Shown here piece by piece: positions 23,246-35,384 of a stretch of DNA of 64,000 nt. Below the pieces are notes generated by a model. That model made no database searches and had not been told where the DNA came from. It worked only from the letters and a program-made list of their open reading frames with translations. The stretch lies in NCBI GenBank assembly GCA_036583965.1, contig JAZBQD010000027.1, forward strand, positions 3,986,687 through 4,050,686, in the 5' to 3' direction. The position numbers were made by a program, and so were the translations under genes. How positions within the stretch are numbered: the stretch's first letter is position 1; every line of letters starts with the position of its first letter. Origin of the DNA: Prunella strophiata (lineage: Eukaryota > Chordata > Aves > Passeriformes > Prunellidae).

Positions 23246-25344
23246 CAAAAAAAATAAAAAAATAAAAGGACAAAACACCAGTATTTTCAGTCACAGAAGA
23301 ACTTTTTTTTAATTTTTTTTTTTATTTTCTAGTGAACTATAGTGTCTACTGCAGCATTAAAATTCTCTCCCAGTGCTGCATGTCACAAGCCATATTTTAC
23401 AAAGCTTCTTTACCTTTATCAAAGAAAACTCTTCCAACTTTGAAGGTCCTGAATGCAGATATCTACACATGTTGACTTGTGCTGTCAGCACAGGATTAAT
23501 CAAGGCTGTCACACATCCAGCCATAAAACCTTTAATATTTTTAAAAGGTTTGAAGCTGCTCTATTTATTACATGCATCAGGGAGAACAAACTGTTAAACT
23601 GCTGTATCAGTAGGAAATAGTTTTAGTTGTTGCAGAGTAAGGCAGAGCTGAGCCCCAAATGCCAGCCACTTAGGGGAAAAAAACCCTTTAGATATTAGAG
23701 ATGCTGCTCTTTGAATCTTACACAAATACTTCCCCTCCCATACACACATATGCCAATCACAGTGTATTTGGTGGAATTTGCACATGGAGCCTGGTAAAAA
23801 CATTAATAGCTTGCTCTAAATAGGCAATAAAAAGGGTAGTGTGGCCTTTCCTCTGCTGGTAAATACCTCATTTCTCAAGAAATCCCATTGTTGACTTTGT
23901 CCACTACAGGACATTCATTTTGATGCAAAGCTCCTGAAATTGTGCTCGTGGCATCAGAAATTGTCTGGTGTTTGTAGCCTCTGCCCCACCCAAGCACAAT
24001 GCAGAAGTTTGCAATTTTATTTTAATATTTTTCTGGAGTAGCCACATTTTCAGCCTTTTCAGATTCTCTCAGATTTCAACCCAGAGGTGAAAAATCTTTT
24101 TCAGAATTTTCACATTGTATTTGGATAATGACAAACCCCCAACCAGTGGTGATGGTTTTCAAATCTAATTTGAAATTTCTCAAGGCTTCAAAGTTCAAAT
24201 TGGAAGTGCCACCAAGACAGATGTTGCTTTCCCCTGAATTCTGAACTTTTAGCTTTGGTGGAGATTTAAAAAGTGAGAGAAATGGTGGGGAAAGAATGGT
24301 GGGGAAGAAATAAAAGTCAATGGCTCCTGTTCATCTTCGAAACAGGTTTGAGTGTGAAGGAAGTTTGGGTAAGTTTAGTTTTCCTTCTGTATATTCCTTT
24401 TTACACATATATGTGCATGTCCATGCTTAGAAATGTGGAAGCAGTCAGTAAGAATTGTGGAAAATGCTGCTTATCCACAGGCATTGATTATCCTGTCCAG
24501 GGAATAACCATGCTGAGATCACATATGGATCTGGATGGCCCTTATCACATACACTGATCCCTGTCCAAACCTGCTCCTGCTGGAACAATGGGCTTTGTTC
24601 TGCTCAGATGAAGATGTTTGGGAAGGCACAGGCAGAGTCTGATGGTGTTGGATCCACAGCAGGTTTTTCCAAATCTCCAGGAGGAATTATGGTTGTGCTG
24701 ATACAAATGGCAAAGTGTGTGCACTGAGACTCAGCAACAGCCTGTACTTTGATGTCCTTTTTATGATTTTCAGTGTCTGGTGGGTTGTGAGGGGGACATC
24801 CTGAGGGATCATCCCTGGATTGCTGCTGGAGCATTTCCTTCCTTATGGCTGTTCCAGCCCGTGCAAGCTGAGCACCCACCTGATTGTGCGTGGCCTACAA
24901 CACTTGCTTCTCCCCTCTCCCATCTGCCTTCCTTGCAGCTGAAGCGTTGCAAAGGCTAAGTTATCAAAAAGGTGTCCCAATAATGATGGCAATTACATGA
25001 TTAATTAGGCATGGAAGTGCAGTTGCTTAAAAATTTCCAACAGTTGGCGCTTAATAGCAAAGAAACCATTGTGCAGCTGAATAGCCCCCCCTCGAAATGA
25101 TCAGGTGAATCTGAGGGCAGGTGAGTCCATTTAAGTGTGGAATTGCAGAGTCACTGTAATTAGTTCCTTAATTGTGTGCCCAAACTTGTTTGATGCACTT
25201 AGTGTGCATGGATAATTAATGATGATTTATTGAAAAGCGCTCCTACTGTAAATGTTTTTCTTATCATTTCCTAAAAATCAAATTGTTGAAGGAAAGATTG
25301 GAACCTGATAGAATATGTAGGGATAGAATTGGAATTCTTGTGTT
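23246..25344. other. Unique non-coding stretch
   Basis: No gene seen. A/T runs at about 23246-23330 follow the CR1 copy. The part from about 24940 to 25240 is a candidate conserved element, listed separately. Confidence 0.5.
24940..25240. promoter_or_regulatory. Candidate conserved non-coding element, homeodomain-site rich
   Basis: Repeated TAATTA-class cores (ATGATTAATTAGGCATG, GTAATTAGTTCCTTAATTG, GATAATTAATGATG) stand together with GCACTTAGTGTGCATG and a GGCGCTTAATAGC string. No repeat family fits. Dense homeodomain-type cores are common in developmental enhancers; that this block is one is inference from motif texture only. Confidence 0.3.
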
Positions 25345-25378
25345 TTTTGCTAGAACTGATAATTCAGTTCTAGCAAAA
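25345..25378. repeat. Perfect 15-bp inverted repeat with 4-nt loop
   Basis: The arms TTTTGCTAGAACTGA (25345-25359) and TCAGTTCTAGCAAAA (25364-25378) are exact reverse complements around TAAT. Pairing stops sharply at both outer ends, so the precursor-length hairpin expected of a microRNA is not evident. It may be a cruciform-prone site, a tiny foldback element or a chance palindrome. Confidence 0.9.
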
Positions 25379-26699
25379 TTCAGTGCCTGAAAATTATCTG
25401 TGTGCAGACTCATACGTAGGAATGGACTTAATGAGTAAAGTATTTGAGTAAAAGTTGAGCTGAGCACTCTCTGCTTTTTAAATACAAAGAATAGTGGTGA
25501 GCTATGGCAACATGAACTGAGTTTGCATTTCCTCAGGAGTGAGTCCGTGGTGCAGTTTCAACAAGGGACCCTTGGAGTGAGCATCCATGTTCCAGTGGTA
25601 CCTGCATTCCATACTCCTGCTACTCATGTTCCCTCTTTTCAGTGTTTCCTTTTCCTGTGATGGGCAAATCTAATTTCGTGGATGTTTCAGACAGGTTCAG
25701 GGAAGCAAATGATGGAAGAAAATTCATCATCGATTTCCTCAGGTTTCCTAATAATCTTTGCACTATTACCTCTTTCCTTCCTATTTTTTACTTAGCACAG
25801 ATCTGTCACTGCTCCTTTTTCATCTCTGTGTTTCCAGGCTTTGGTTTCCTGCCTTGCTTTTCTTGATGAGCTCAACGCTGCTTGCCCTGATCTTGCGTTC
25901 ATCTTTGTTTTCCCTGACACGCGCAGGATCCCAGATTCGTTCTGGCATTCAGATCCTTCCTCATTTCCTTTCTATCTTTTAGCAGTCTTCTCTCATCTCT
26001 TCAGATATGACTTCCAAGCTGTCTGGCAGCTTCTTCTCCCAGCTACCTCATAGCTTTTTTACAAGGGAAAACAACGTGTGCTGCATGGGCCAGTGGGGGA
26101 AAGCAGAGCAGATTTATGTTCAAGGGGTTGCCTGAGTTTTTGGGTTTCAGATAGTGGTTTAAATGAAAATGGATTTCATGGCTTGAAAACACACATAATC
26201 AAAGAAATACTGTAAAATCATCTGAAAAGTACCATTCCTATGAATTTAAATTAAAATATGTCATGTGTAGGCTACTTGCTGCCTATTATTCTAGTATTAT
26301 AATTCAGTTTTCTGTCCTCTTATTCCTACCAGATTTTTCTCAATGTTATTTTAAAGGCTGATTTTCTAGATACAAGCTGTGGAAGGAAAATGAAAATCTA
26401 AATTATGACAATCTGAAGATTACTTAGGTCCTAATTTTTCATCTTATAATATTTGGATAAACAGATCAAGAACCTCATTGGTTTCAGAGAAGTTCCATGT
26501 GGCAGCACATATATAGCAAGACTGGTGCTTTAATCACCACTAGAATCCAAATCAGTGGGAAAAAGTAAAAATCAATTAATTGTCTCCCTTTTTTTCTGGC
26601 TGCACCAGGGCAAGCTGCAATAACTCTTTCCTTTTAGCCCAATTAGGCCCTGCAGAGCGCAGGGATTTGGGGACAGTGGTTGACTGGGTACATAAAAAT
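25379..26699. other. Unique stretch, pyrimidine-rich in part
   Basis: The plus strand from about 25620 to 26060 is rich in T and C and carries two overlapping open frames (about 74 and 70 codons) without recognisable domains. The rest is AT-rich. No gene or interspersed repeat is supported. Confidence 0.45.
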
Positions 26700-26880
26700 T
26701 AGTGCAAAACGTACCAGCAATAATCCCTCACATCTCCAGAGCACTTCACAGACATTAATGAATTGTCACAGCAATGCTGTAGCACAGACCAGCGTCTTGG
26801 TCCTCATTACAGAGATGGAAAAAGTGGGTAATGAGAATAAATCACTTTTCCTGGGCTCCCCAAACAGCTGACAGAAGGGG
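26700..26880 (+). mobile_element. Possible MIR-like ancient SINE, plus strand
   Basis: The order GAGCACTTCACAGACATTAA, TGAATTGTCACAGCAATGCT, CCTCATTACAGAGATGGAAA, then AAATCACTTTTCCTGGGC parallels the MIR consensus order (GCACTTTACATGTATTAA, CTCACAACAACCCT, CATTTTACAGATGAGGAAAC, TAACTTGCCCAAGG). The match is diverged with small gaps, as expected for an insertion older than the bird lineage. An L2- or L3-type tail is an alternative. Confidence 0.5.
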
Positions 26881-27769
26881 AGGATTTGTAAAGGAGGAAT
26901 TTCTGGCTAAAAACAGCAGAAAGGCTGAGATTTTGTACTGTCTCTTGTATAAAATACTACCAGAGGTGGGTAAATATCATCCCTTTCCCCCAAACTTTCC
27001 CTTCCTTTGGCAGGTTTTATTGCACCTTGCTCTCAGGGCTGTTTCTACAAGGCCTGTGTGCAGTGGGTTGGGGTTGAGTGTAAAGGTCAAAAATTGTATC
27101 TTGGAAAATGGTATTTTTTTGAATTTCCCAGCCTGATGAGTCATTCATTGCTATGACATATTGTGTCTGCTTTGGTTAGTCATGTCAGATTAGACTCAGT
27201 GAGCGAGAGTGATCCTGCCTGTTCCAGGCTGGCTGATTTCCTGAAAAAACTTAAATTGAGAGCGACACTAAAGTGCAAAAGAGTGATCTGAGGGAATGCA
27301 GTTACTTTGCTTCAGATCTTATTTCTTCTCTATGCTGGATTGACATGAATGTTTTTCTTCATAACCTGCAATTCACAACCAGCTGAGTTCTCTGAGATTA
27401 TGCACTTTACAAAAGTGACACTATTTTATTGAATTAAGTAAACAATTTGTCACTGCTGAAACTCAGTGTTAGTAATTTATTACAAATTACATTGTTATTT
27501 TACAATCCAGGACGAGTGAGTTGGATGAAACGCATGGACCTAATTCTGAATTTCAGGATAATGGATGAAGCCTTTGTTAGATTAAAATATGATGCATTAT
27601 CTTAAGCCATTTAGCTGGGCCTGGGCTGAAATTTTAATATGTTTGTAATAACCGAACTCTTACTTAAAAAAAACCAAGCATACGTTTGCATAAGTACTTC
27701 CAGTGAGTGTGTGGCATCATTTTCTGATGGTCAAATCCATGAAGAAGTTTGTAATTCTCTGCTCTTCAT
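26881..27769. other. Unique stretch with candidate conserved block
   Basis: No gene. The segment from about 27150 to 27700 is AT-rich, repeat-free and carries a small perfect stem (GTAATTT at 27472-27478 with AAATTAC at 27484-27490). It has the look of slowly evolving non-coding DNA, but this is untested. Confidence 0.35.
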
Positions 27770-27855
27770 CACAGGGCTCTGGAATTTCAAAAAAATGTGG
27801 ATGTGGCAGTGAGGGACATGGTTTAGTGGTGGCCTTGGCACCACAATTGACATCA
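27770..27855 (+). mobile_element. CR1 LINE short 3' remnant, plus strand
   Basis: The string ATGTGGATGTGGCAGTGAGG, then GACATGGTTTAGTGGTGGCC, matches the sense CR1 3' block (GATGTGGCACTGAGGGACATG type). Flanking bases (CTCTGGAATTTCAAAAAAATG) fit a decayed form of the preceding block. The octamer end is not preserved. Confidence 0.75.
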
Positions 27856-30800
27856 GTGTGGTTGTAAAGTTGTGACCATAATCTCTGCCTTGCTGTAGTT
27901 GTGCATTATCTGCAAATCTGCATTTTGAAGTTTTAAAATTAGAAAACTGTAAGGTCTTTGTGGGAAAGGAAACTTTTTTTTCCAACCACAGAAAAAGAAG
28001 GTAGGAGTTTTTAAAATGTTACCAGGTGGTCAAAAAGCTGAAGCCTGGAATATTTTCATTAACTGAAAAGGAAAGCAAATTTTTAGAAATAAAGAAGTCA
28101 ACCTGAGGGAAAGGCTTTCTTTCAGGAAAGTTTGATAAGAATTTATATGTATGTCTAAATAATAAGTAAATTGAAATCAGAGATAAGGAGTTTACAAAGT
28201 CAATATAAATGATGGTGATGACTATTCCCAAAACTGGTTGATAAAGTAATTGAAAATTACTTTTCCTTTAAAAGTGCTGTTTTAACAAATCTCTTGATTT
28301 TCTGGTTTCAGAAACCTGCATTCTGGATTTCCAAATATTCCATTTTCTGGCTGGGTGAGGAGTTTGTGCATCAGATTAGCAATTAATCCGAGATGCATTT
28401 GTCAAGAGGGCTGATGGTGGCTTCCTGGTGGCACTGCTTGTTGTCACTCCCCAAACCTGAGGGACATCCTCCTGACCACTTTGAGGTTTCTGCCCCTTGT
28501 AGTTCCACTAGCAGCACGAGTTCCAGCTCAAGGAAAAACAATTCATGAACTGTTTTATTGAAGATGTTGCCTGAAGTTGCTTTTGAAAATGGTTGTTAGT
28601 CACCTCTGTCACATCAATGCTTTTCAAAATCTTATTTCCTGTCCAATTTCTCACTTTGTCAGACTGCAGTAATTAAGGTTTAGTGTGCAGAATTTAAGCC
28701 AGAAAGGAATTGCTGTGCAAATTGTGCATGTGGGCACAGGGGAATAAATTTAGCAGCCTTCTAGCTGTAAATATTTTATCACTTTCTGTGTGAGATGATG
28801 ACCATGATTGGCAAAGGGAGCTGGAGATGGGGCTGGAGATGAGAGCCTGGCTCTCTGCTGAGGCTCTCTGTGCTCTGAGGTGCAGCAGTGGCTCAGAGCA
28901 CATCTGGCCACAGGGCTCATTTATGTTCCCAAACCTGGGAAATGAAGGGCAACTTGTGACAGATCACTGGGTAAGGGAAGAAGATTCTCTCTGGAAAGAG
29001 CCAGCACTGGTCCTGGCATGGATTTTTCCTTCCTCTCCCTTTCCTAGGGGCAGTTGGAAGCGATGCCTTGTTTTGCAGAGCGTGGGGAGGAAGACTGAGG
29101 ATGAACAAAGCAGAGTGAGGTTATTCCCTCACCTCTTCTGTCAGCAGAGGATCCTCTGTGTGTGCTGTCAGGAACACATCTGAGTGAACACTGATGAGGA
29201 AATAACCCTCTGAAAGTCATTCTTCTGAAAATTTCCCTTCTCTGCAAACGAGACAAGGAGCAGATGCAGAAATTGTCGTCCAGCCCTGGGCTCACACAAG
29301 GCACCAGCCCTTCAGGGGGCTCCAGTCAGGTGCTTGGTCTGTCTTAAGGCACAGGAGAGGAATCCAAAGCCTGTGCTGTACTTGGGGTGCAAATTCTCTG
29401 CTGGATAACTCCAGTGTTATTTAGGGAGCTGGATAAAAGCTGGGGATTATGCATCTGGATTTCAGCGTGCTTACAGTCGGAGCTCTAGCTCAGATAAATC
29501 TCTAATTAAAGCCCAAGCATGAAAGCACTCCTCCAGGAAGGTATTACACTGTTAATTCTGTTCCTTGCTCAGTTGCATGAGAGAGATGATAGATTGAGCT
29601 CCCAGATAGTTTATACTTGTGGCATATGGGTTGTTTGTTTTTTGCAGCTGAGCAGCGTGGCAGCTCTGGGCTTGCTGCTGTGCCGAGTGTTATAGATTGC
29701 ATTCACGATTCCTCCATCATTCCCCATTTGCATGGACATTTTAGTGCCTCTGGACCTTTGCAGAATTATCTCCCAGGATTATTAATCAAGTCCCAAAACA
29801 TTAACACATCCAATCAAGTTAATTGAAAGAGATAGGTTTTATTAAAAAGAAATCTAGCGAGGCTTGTAGCCTATATAATAAGAATGTTCTATAGAATCTG
29901 ATGCAAAAGGAAAACCTCTTATGTGTGATACAAAGCAACTGGAGCAAAAATAGCTGCTACAACAGAGAACTTGCTGTGTTTGGCTAACCTGTGGCTTTAC
30001 AGCAAATAGCAAAGAATGTCTTGAATAGTTTAATTTTCCCCTCATTTAAAGCATAAGTTCTGTGTACAATAAAAAGTTACGTAATGCCATCCGTGGGGCA
30101 TTTTTTAGCAGTTTGCAGGGGCTTCACTTGTTATTTATACACTTTGTGTATCTCCAGCATGAAGGGATGGCTGGGGTGGCTGCATTAATGAAACAGAACA
30201 TCCATCCCAGCAGCTCAGGGAAAGCCAGCAAATTTATTCACCATCCATTTGCCAGTTGAAGTGTGGGTAATACAAGGACATCTATTTGTGTTGTGATTCC
30301 AGCAGTGGTGAAGGCAGTGCCCTCATTGTCCCCCCCTGACTGTGTGCTGATTCAATTCACAGCTCTGCTTTCCTGTGCACCAACAGCCCCAGGCAACGTG
30401 TCCCAACAGCTAATGGAGATAAAAGGTTTGGGACAGTGATAAGTCCTGAACCACACGCTTGGTGGGCATGTTTGGTTGAAGGGAGCAGATTAAATTTAAT
30501 CCCCAGTGAATGCCTGAAATATATATATATATATATGTATAGTGTTGGCATAGAAGCCTCAGTACCAGATTTGATCTAATTATTTATTTCTGCTGTGTGA
30601 ATTTGCTTGGTAATGTAGATGTAGCAGTGAGACTACAGTGAAAAAGTTGAGTTGTTGGCTGTGGATGTAGTAACTTCTGTTGTCACCTGAAGTTTCCCTC
30701 CACATCTACAATTGTATATTGGACTGAACTGGTGAGTAATTTGTGCCCCTGTATCTCATTTCTTTTCTTGAAGTCTTACCAAACATGCCACAGTTTGGCC

Positions 30801-32533
30801 ACTGTATAGTTGTGTGGAAGGTGGAGAGAAAGCAGAGAAGATGTGTGTTCCTGGTCTAGACTTGTTGTTACATTCTACCAAGGAGACCCTGAGAAGACTC
30901 TGACCAAAACCTGTCTTGTTCCAAAACCACTGTAAGTTACATAAAATCATGTGAAGCACCAGTGTGGAAAGCATCCTTAACTCTTTCTGCACCATCTTGC
31001 ATTACTAATGCCAGAGGACATTACAGGATGGTTTTTGACCCTTGTGCTGTTTCCTGTTTAAGTATGATTATTTAATTCCATGATTTCTCCTCTAGTAATG
31101 CCCTGCTGCAGTGAATGCAAAGAAATGCAATACTACATCTAAATATTTTTTTTCTTGTTTTGACCACTTATTTATGAACATTCCTTTACCTTTTAAACTT
31201 CACCCTCAGAAATCTAAATTTGGGACCCAAATGAGCTGTAACTATACCCTTAAAAAGAAAAAAAGAAAGCCCCAAACCTTTATTAAAGTTACCCTGGCAT
31301 TGCTGTGTCAGCATCTGTGTGATTAACCTGCCATACAAATGTGGGTGCTACAAAATGAACCTGCTCCAAGGCAGCTTTGATTTGCATGCTCAACACTTTC
31401 CAAGTGTTGCATTCATAAATCAGTAAGGGTTTTTTGTGTGTGTGTCTCTTCTGGGTAAGTGTTTTTCCTTCATTCTCCCCTCTGTCCTGCAGCCCAAACT
31501 GTATATCATGGCCAGAGGAGACCTGACCAGCATGTAGATTTAAAGACTGATTTTAAGTCTTAGGTAAAACCTATTGCTCAAGCTTTCTAAAATAAATTTA
31601 TTTAATATTAACAGCTTGTGGGGAAAAAAAAAAAAGAGAAAGTGACCTGCCAGTGCATTATCAAGAAATGCAGTATTAGAGCAGGTACTTGTTTCTGCCC
31701 ATTGCAGAAAAAAGTTCATATAAGCAGAACCATTAGCAGAATATACCTAAATCCCCTTTTATTTGCAATTTTGCATTTATTTCAGAGGAGCTGAGCTGTT
31801 GCTGTTTCAAACAAACATTGTCCCAGGTCCTTCCCTTCCAGACCATTCTGATTTCTTGGCAGTGCCTTGCTGGGGTGCAGGTTTCTCAGCAAACAATCCT
31901 GGTTGTTTGTGGTGGGGAGCATGCTGGCTCTGCCCAAACACTCTTGATGCCAAGTTCATTTAAATTGCTTGAAGTTAATTGACACTTTGTTGTGGAGTGG
32001 GATTTCACCCTTCCCTTATCACAGTGCAATATCCTCATTTGATCATACTGATTAATAGATTTTCAGTTCCTGCAGATAAACTTTCTAAGCAGAGTGGTGG
32101 CATCTCTAAAAAAGGAAGGAGCTGTTTTGGGAGAGGCTGATCTGAAGCAACAGTGAATTTTCCTATATTTATCCATACTCTGTGCAAGTGTAGGAACCAT
32201 GGGATGGGAACACTGGGACAGGAACTTGGGTCCAGATTCCTTAATAGAGATTTCTGGACTTACAAGATCAAATTCCAGGCCAAAGGGTCTGGAAAACAAC
32301 ATTTTGTAGGGTTTGTGTCCTGTACAGACTGCAAACTTTAAAGGTGGCTTTAAATGTGAGACATTTGAATTAGAATCTTCCCTTTGGCTCCTGAACTACC
32401 TAAGGAAACTAAACTGCTAAGGAAAGACCTAAAGAAAATGTTGAGCTTTGGGAATTGGCTGGCATTTGATAGCAACAGGTCTGATTCTCTTCAGGCTCTT
32501 CTAAAAGGGGAGGAGACAGAGAATGCATCACAT
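27856..32533. other. Long unique stretch, no gene recognised
   Basis: Nearly 5 kb without recognisable interspersed repeats or coding sequence. It includes a (AT)9 run at 30519-30536 and an A-run near 31624. The part around 29440-29560 (GATAAATCTCTAATTAAAGC) is a weak candidate for conserved non-coding DNA. Confidence 0.5.
30519..30536. repeat. (AT)9 microsatellite
   Basis: Nine uninterrupted AT dinucleotides followed by GTAT. Simple repeat. Confidence 0.9.
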
Positions 32534-32677
32534 TATCTATCTATCTATAGATATCTATATATCTCTCTATCTATAGATATCTATATATCTATATATAGAT
32601 ATATGTCTCTATATATAGATATACATCTGTATCTAGATATAAATATATTTCTGTATCTATCTGTCTATCTAAATATA
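32534..32677. repeat. Complex TATC/TATA (GATA-type) microsatellite
   Basis: Interspersed TATC, TAGA and TATA units run for about 144 bases, with CTATCTATCTATAGATATC-type segments that are partly self-complementary. The plus-strand frame through it is rich in tyrosine, isoleucine and serine only because of the repeat. Confidence 0.9.
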
Positions 32678-33410
32678 CTTTCTTACTGAGAGCATTGTTT
32701 CAGAGCAGACAGGAGAAAAGAAATTAGGTAAGGTGGCCTAATTAGGCTTGAAACAGGAAAAAGGAGAATATGAAATTTATTGTCTTTTTGTCTTTCACAG
32801 TTTCCCTTTGCTTTTTTTTTACCTTGATTTTTCACAATGGGCATTGCCCCAACATGACCTGCAGCTCATATCAATACAGAAAATGCTTCATGGGAAATAG
32901 TAAAGCAGGGCCAATATTTATTGCACCAAAGATGCAGATTTGCTTTGTTGGATTTTCTTTTGTGTGTGTGTGGTTGTTCTTCTATTATTGCTGACTTGTC
33001 TCCAGGCAAGAAAGCAATTCTCTCTTTGCCTCAGAAACATGTGGTATAACCTCATGTCTCACTGGCAGGGGATTTAAAACAACCACTATAATTTACATGA
33101 TAATTGTGTCATATTTTTCTTACTTCCCAAGCAAGTTCCTCCTCATTTGAGATTGTTCTGTCCTTTAGCAAATAGTGCACTTACTGTTGGCTCTGCAGGG
33201 AGCTCTTGGCAATCTTGAGTCAGAAATATAATGGAAAAATGGCTCACCTGATGATTTCAAGGGGATTACAGATTTAGGGAAAATAGTCTGGTGGATGGGA
33301 AAGGGAGGAGAATTCCACCAAGCAGAGCTAGAGCAGGAGAAGTGAACTCTGTCATTGTTGGCCTGCCTGTCTTTCAGCACATCTTTTATTCACAGTGCTG
33401 CAGAGAGTGA
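32678..33410. other. Unique non-coding stretch
   Basis: No gene or repeat recognised between the GATA-type array and the tandem repeats that follow. Confidence 0.5.
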
Positions 33411-33531
33411 GAGGGAAGGAGGCTGGAGAGAAGTTTGGGATTGCCTGAGAGGGAAAGAAGGAGGCAGGAAGGATTTTTGGGATTGCCTGAGAGGGAAGGA
33501 AGGAGGCTGGAGGGACATTTGGGATGCACCT
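33411..33531. repeat. 42-bp tandem repeat, three units
   Basis: Three imperfect units, the full ones at 33447-33488 and 33489-33531 and a slightly shorter first at 33411-33446. Each has the order GAGAGGGAA(A/G)GAAGGAGGC, then GG(A/C)...TTTGGGAT. Because 42 is a multiple of three, one frame repeats a 14-residue pattern (for example WDCLRGKEGG). It is purine-rich and sits 54 bases upstream of a second, unrelated tandem array. Confidence 0.85.
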
Positions 33532-33584
33532 GGTCTGAAGGTGCACAGACAAACTGAGGTGTCACCTGTGCTCTCAGCAGGCTG

Positions 33585-33975
33585 CCAGCACTTTTCCCAT
33601 CCCAAGTCCAGCACTTTTCCCATCCCAAGTCCAGCACTTTTCCCATCCCAAGTCCAGCACTTTTCCCATCCCAAGTCCAGCACTTTTCCCACCCCAAGTC
33701 CATCACTTTTCACACCCCAAGTCCAGCACTTTTCCCATCCCAAGTCCAGCACTTTTCCCATCCCAAATCCAGCACTTTTCCCATCCCAAGTCCAGCACTT
33801 TTCCCACCCCAAGTCCAGCACTTTTCCCATCCCAAATCCAGCACTTTTCCCATCCCAAGTCCAGCACTTTTCCCATCCCAAATCCAGCACTTTTCACACC
33901 CCAAGTCCAGCACTTTTCCCATCCCAAGTCCAGCACTTTTCACACCCCAAGTCCAGCACTTTTCCCACCCCAAGT
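33585..33975. repeat. 23-bp minisatellite, 17 units
   Basis: Seventeen head-to-tail units of exactly 23 bases, each beginning CCAGCACTTTT (CCATCACTTTT in unit 6) and ending CCAAGT or CCAAAT. Type A is CCCATCCCAAGT in the second half, B is CCCACCCCAAGT, C is CACACCCCAAGT and D is CCCATCCCAAAT. The order is A A A A B C A D A B D A D C A C B. With a period not divisible by three, the array reads as a 69-base, 23-residue repeat in each of several frames, which explains long open frames on both strands; none is a gene. Confidence 0.97.
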
Positions 33976-35384
33976 CCATCTTGCTCCAGGCTTTAGGGGG
34001 AGTTGCCAGGCCAAAGGGGAGCACTCCCAACTTGGCCTGAATGAGATTTTTCCCAAGTTCAACCCTGAGAAGGTGCCCCATGTCCATCCCACTCAAAGCT
34101 GGTTGAGCTGAGCACTTGTCCTGGCTGCAGAGATCAATCACTCTGGCCTGTGCCTGGCTCCACTCTTTGCCATCCAGCTTGTCCCCTTTGAAATACAAAT
34201 GATAGGAATTAGGATATTAGCAGGAGAGCACAGGATGTAATTGTATGTTGACTGAAATGTTTCTGATGGATGGACCTGGTGAGGTGACACCTCTTATTTA
34301 TGGAGAGGAGAGCACAGGTAGTTGATAGATTTGACAAGAGCACAGTGGCAAAACAAAATAACACTGAGGCAGAATGAGAATGTATTTGCTAATGGCCTCC
34401 CTCGCAGCTGTATACACTGATTTAATCTCTCCAAAACACTCTGTTGTTTATGAGGCCTGTGGGTACAATTTTATGCCTGACTGAAGAGGTTGCTAATAGC
34501 TGCCATATTTGTGTTTAAGGACCTGCAAAGGATTAAGCTAAGTATTTTAAAGCAATGAGCCATAATAAAGTAATAATATATTGAAAATAATAAACAGTCT
34601 TTTTTTTTTTTTTTCAATAATTGGCTGCAAAACTGGTGAACTTTAAATGACAAAACTACTAATTATAAATGCAATTGCTAATCATATATTCATTGGGGAA
34701 TGCAAATTAAAACCATGGCACAAAGTCTCTAAGGCAGAGACAATAAGGTGCAGAATAGAACAGCAAGCACCTTTAAAAAAACATGAAACCCTCAAAAAAA
34801 ACCTCATAAGGGAACCCAAAAACATTCCTGTAGGAAGAAGTTGTGGTGATTACTCAGGGTTGCTTTGTCCAGGACAAAGCTGTTGCATGAGGGGAGAATT
34901 TTCTGTTCTCAGTGCCCAGGTGTGAGTCCCAATTGGGGACATTTTATGACTCAGAATTAAATAATCAACAATCCACAATAAGTACTGGAGCACTGGAGGT
35001 TTCCTTTTCCCACTTTTGGAGGCTGATACTCTTTCATCCCAGTAACCTTCTCCTCTTCTCTAGGAGCTGCAGTTCTTGTGGTTGCCATCCTTCAAAGCAC
35101 AGCAGCACAATCAGGGTTTCCTCTCTTCTTGAATATCTTTTTTAATAGGACAGGTCTGGCAGAGAGGAGCTGAACTGATGACAAGAGGAGGAGGTTCCTG
35201 AAAGCCTCAATGCTGAGTTATTTTGTGCTTTTCTTACCAAAATGTGTCTGGTTGGAGCTTACAGGGTCTAGACCCCCAGACTCACTGCCTCCTTCCTGCC
35301 TCAGTGTGGGGCAGGTCAGGAGGTTCTGGAGGAAATCCCTTTGCAGACAGACAATTTCTGGGCATGAACATGTGCCATGTTGCT
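33976..35384. other. Unique non-coding stretch
   Basis: No gene recognised. A T-run at about 34599-34614 is the only simple sequence. Confidence 0.5.

Noticed and set aside
25345..25378. Hairpin considered as a microRNA gene
   Set aside because: Pairing stops after 15 bases; a microRNA precursor needs a much longer stem.
33585..33975. Regular repeats suggestive of a CRISPR array
   Set aside because: Units are directly adjacent with no spacers, and the sequence is vertebrate; it is a minisatellite.
33355..33996. 213-codon plus-strand frame with a repeat protein look
   Set aside because: It is a reading of the 42-bp and 23-bp tandem arrays; similar open frames exist on the minus strand, and no start or splice context supports it.
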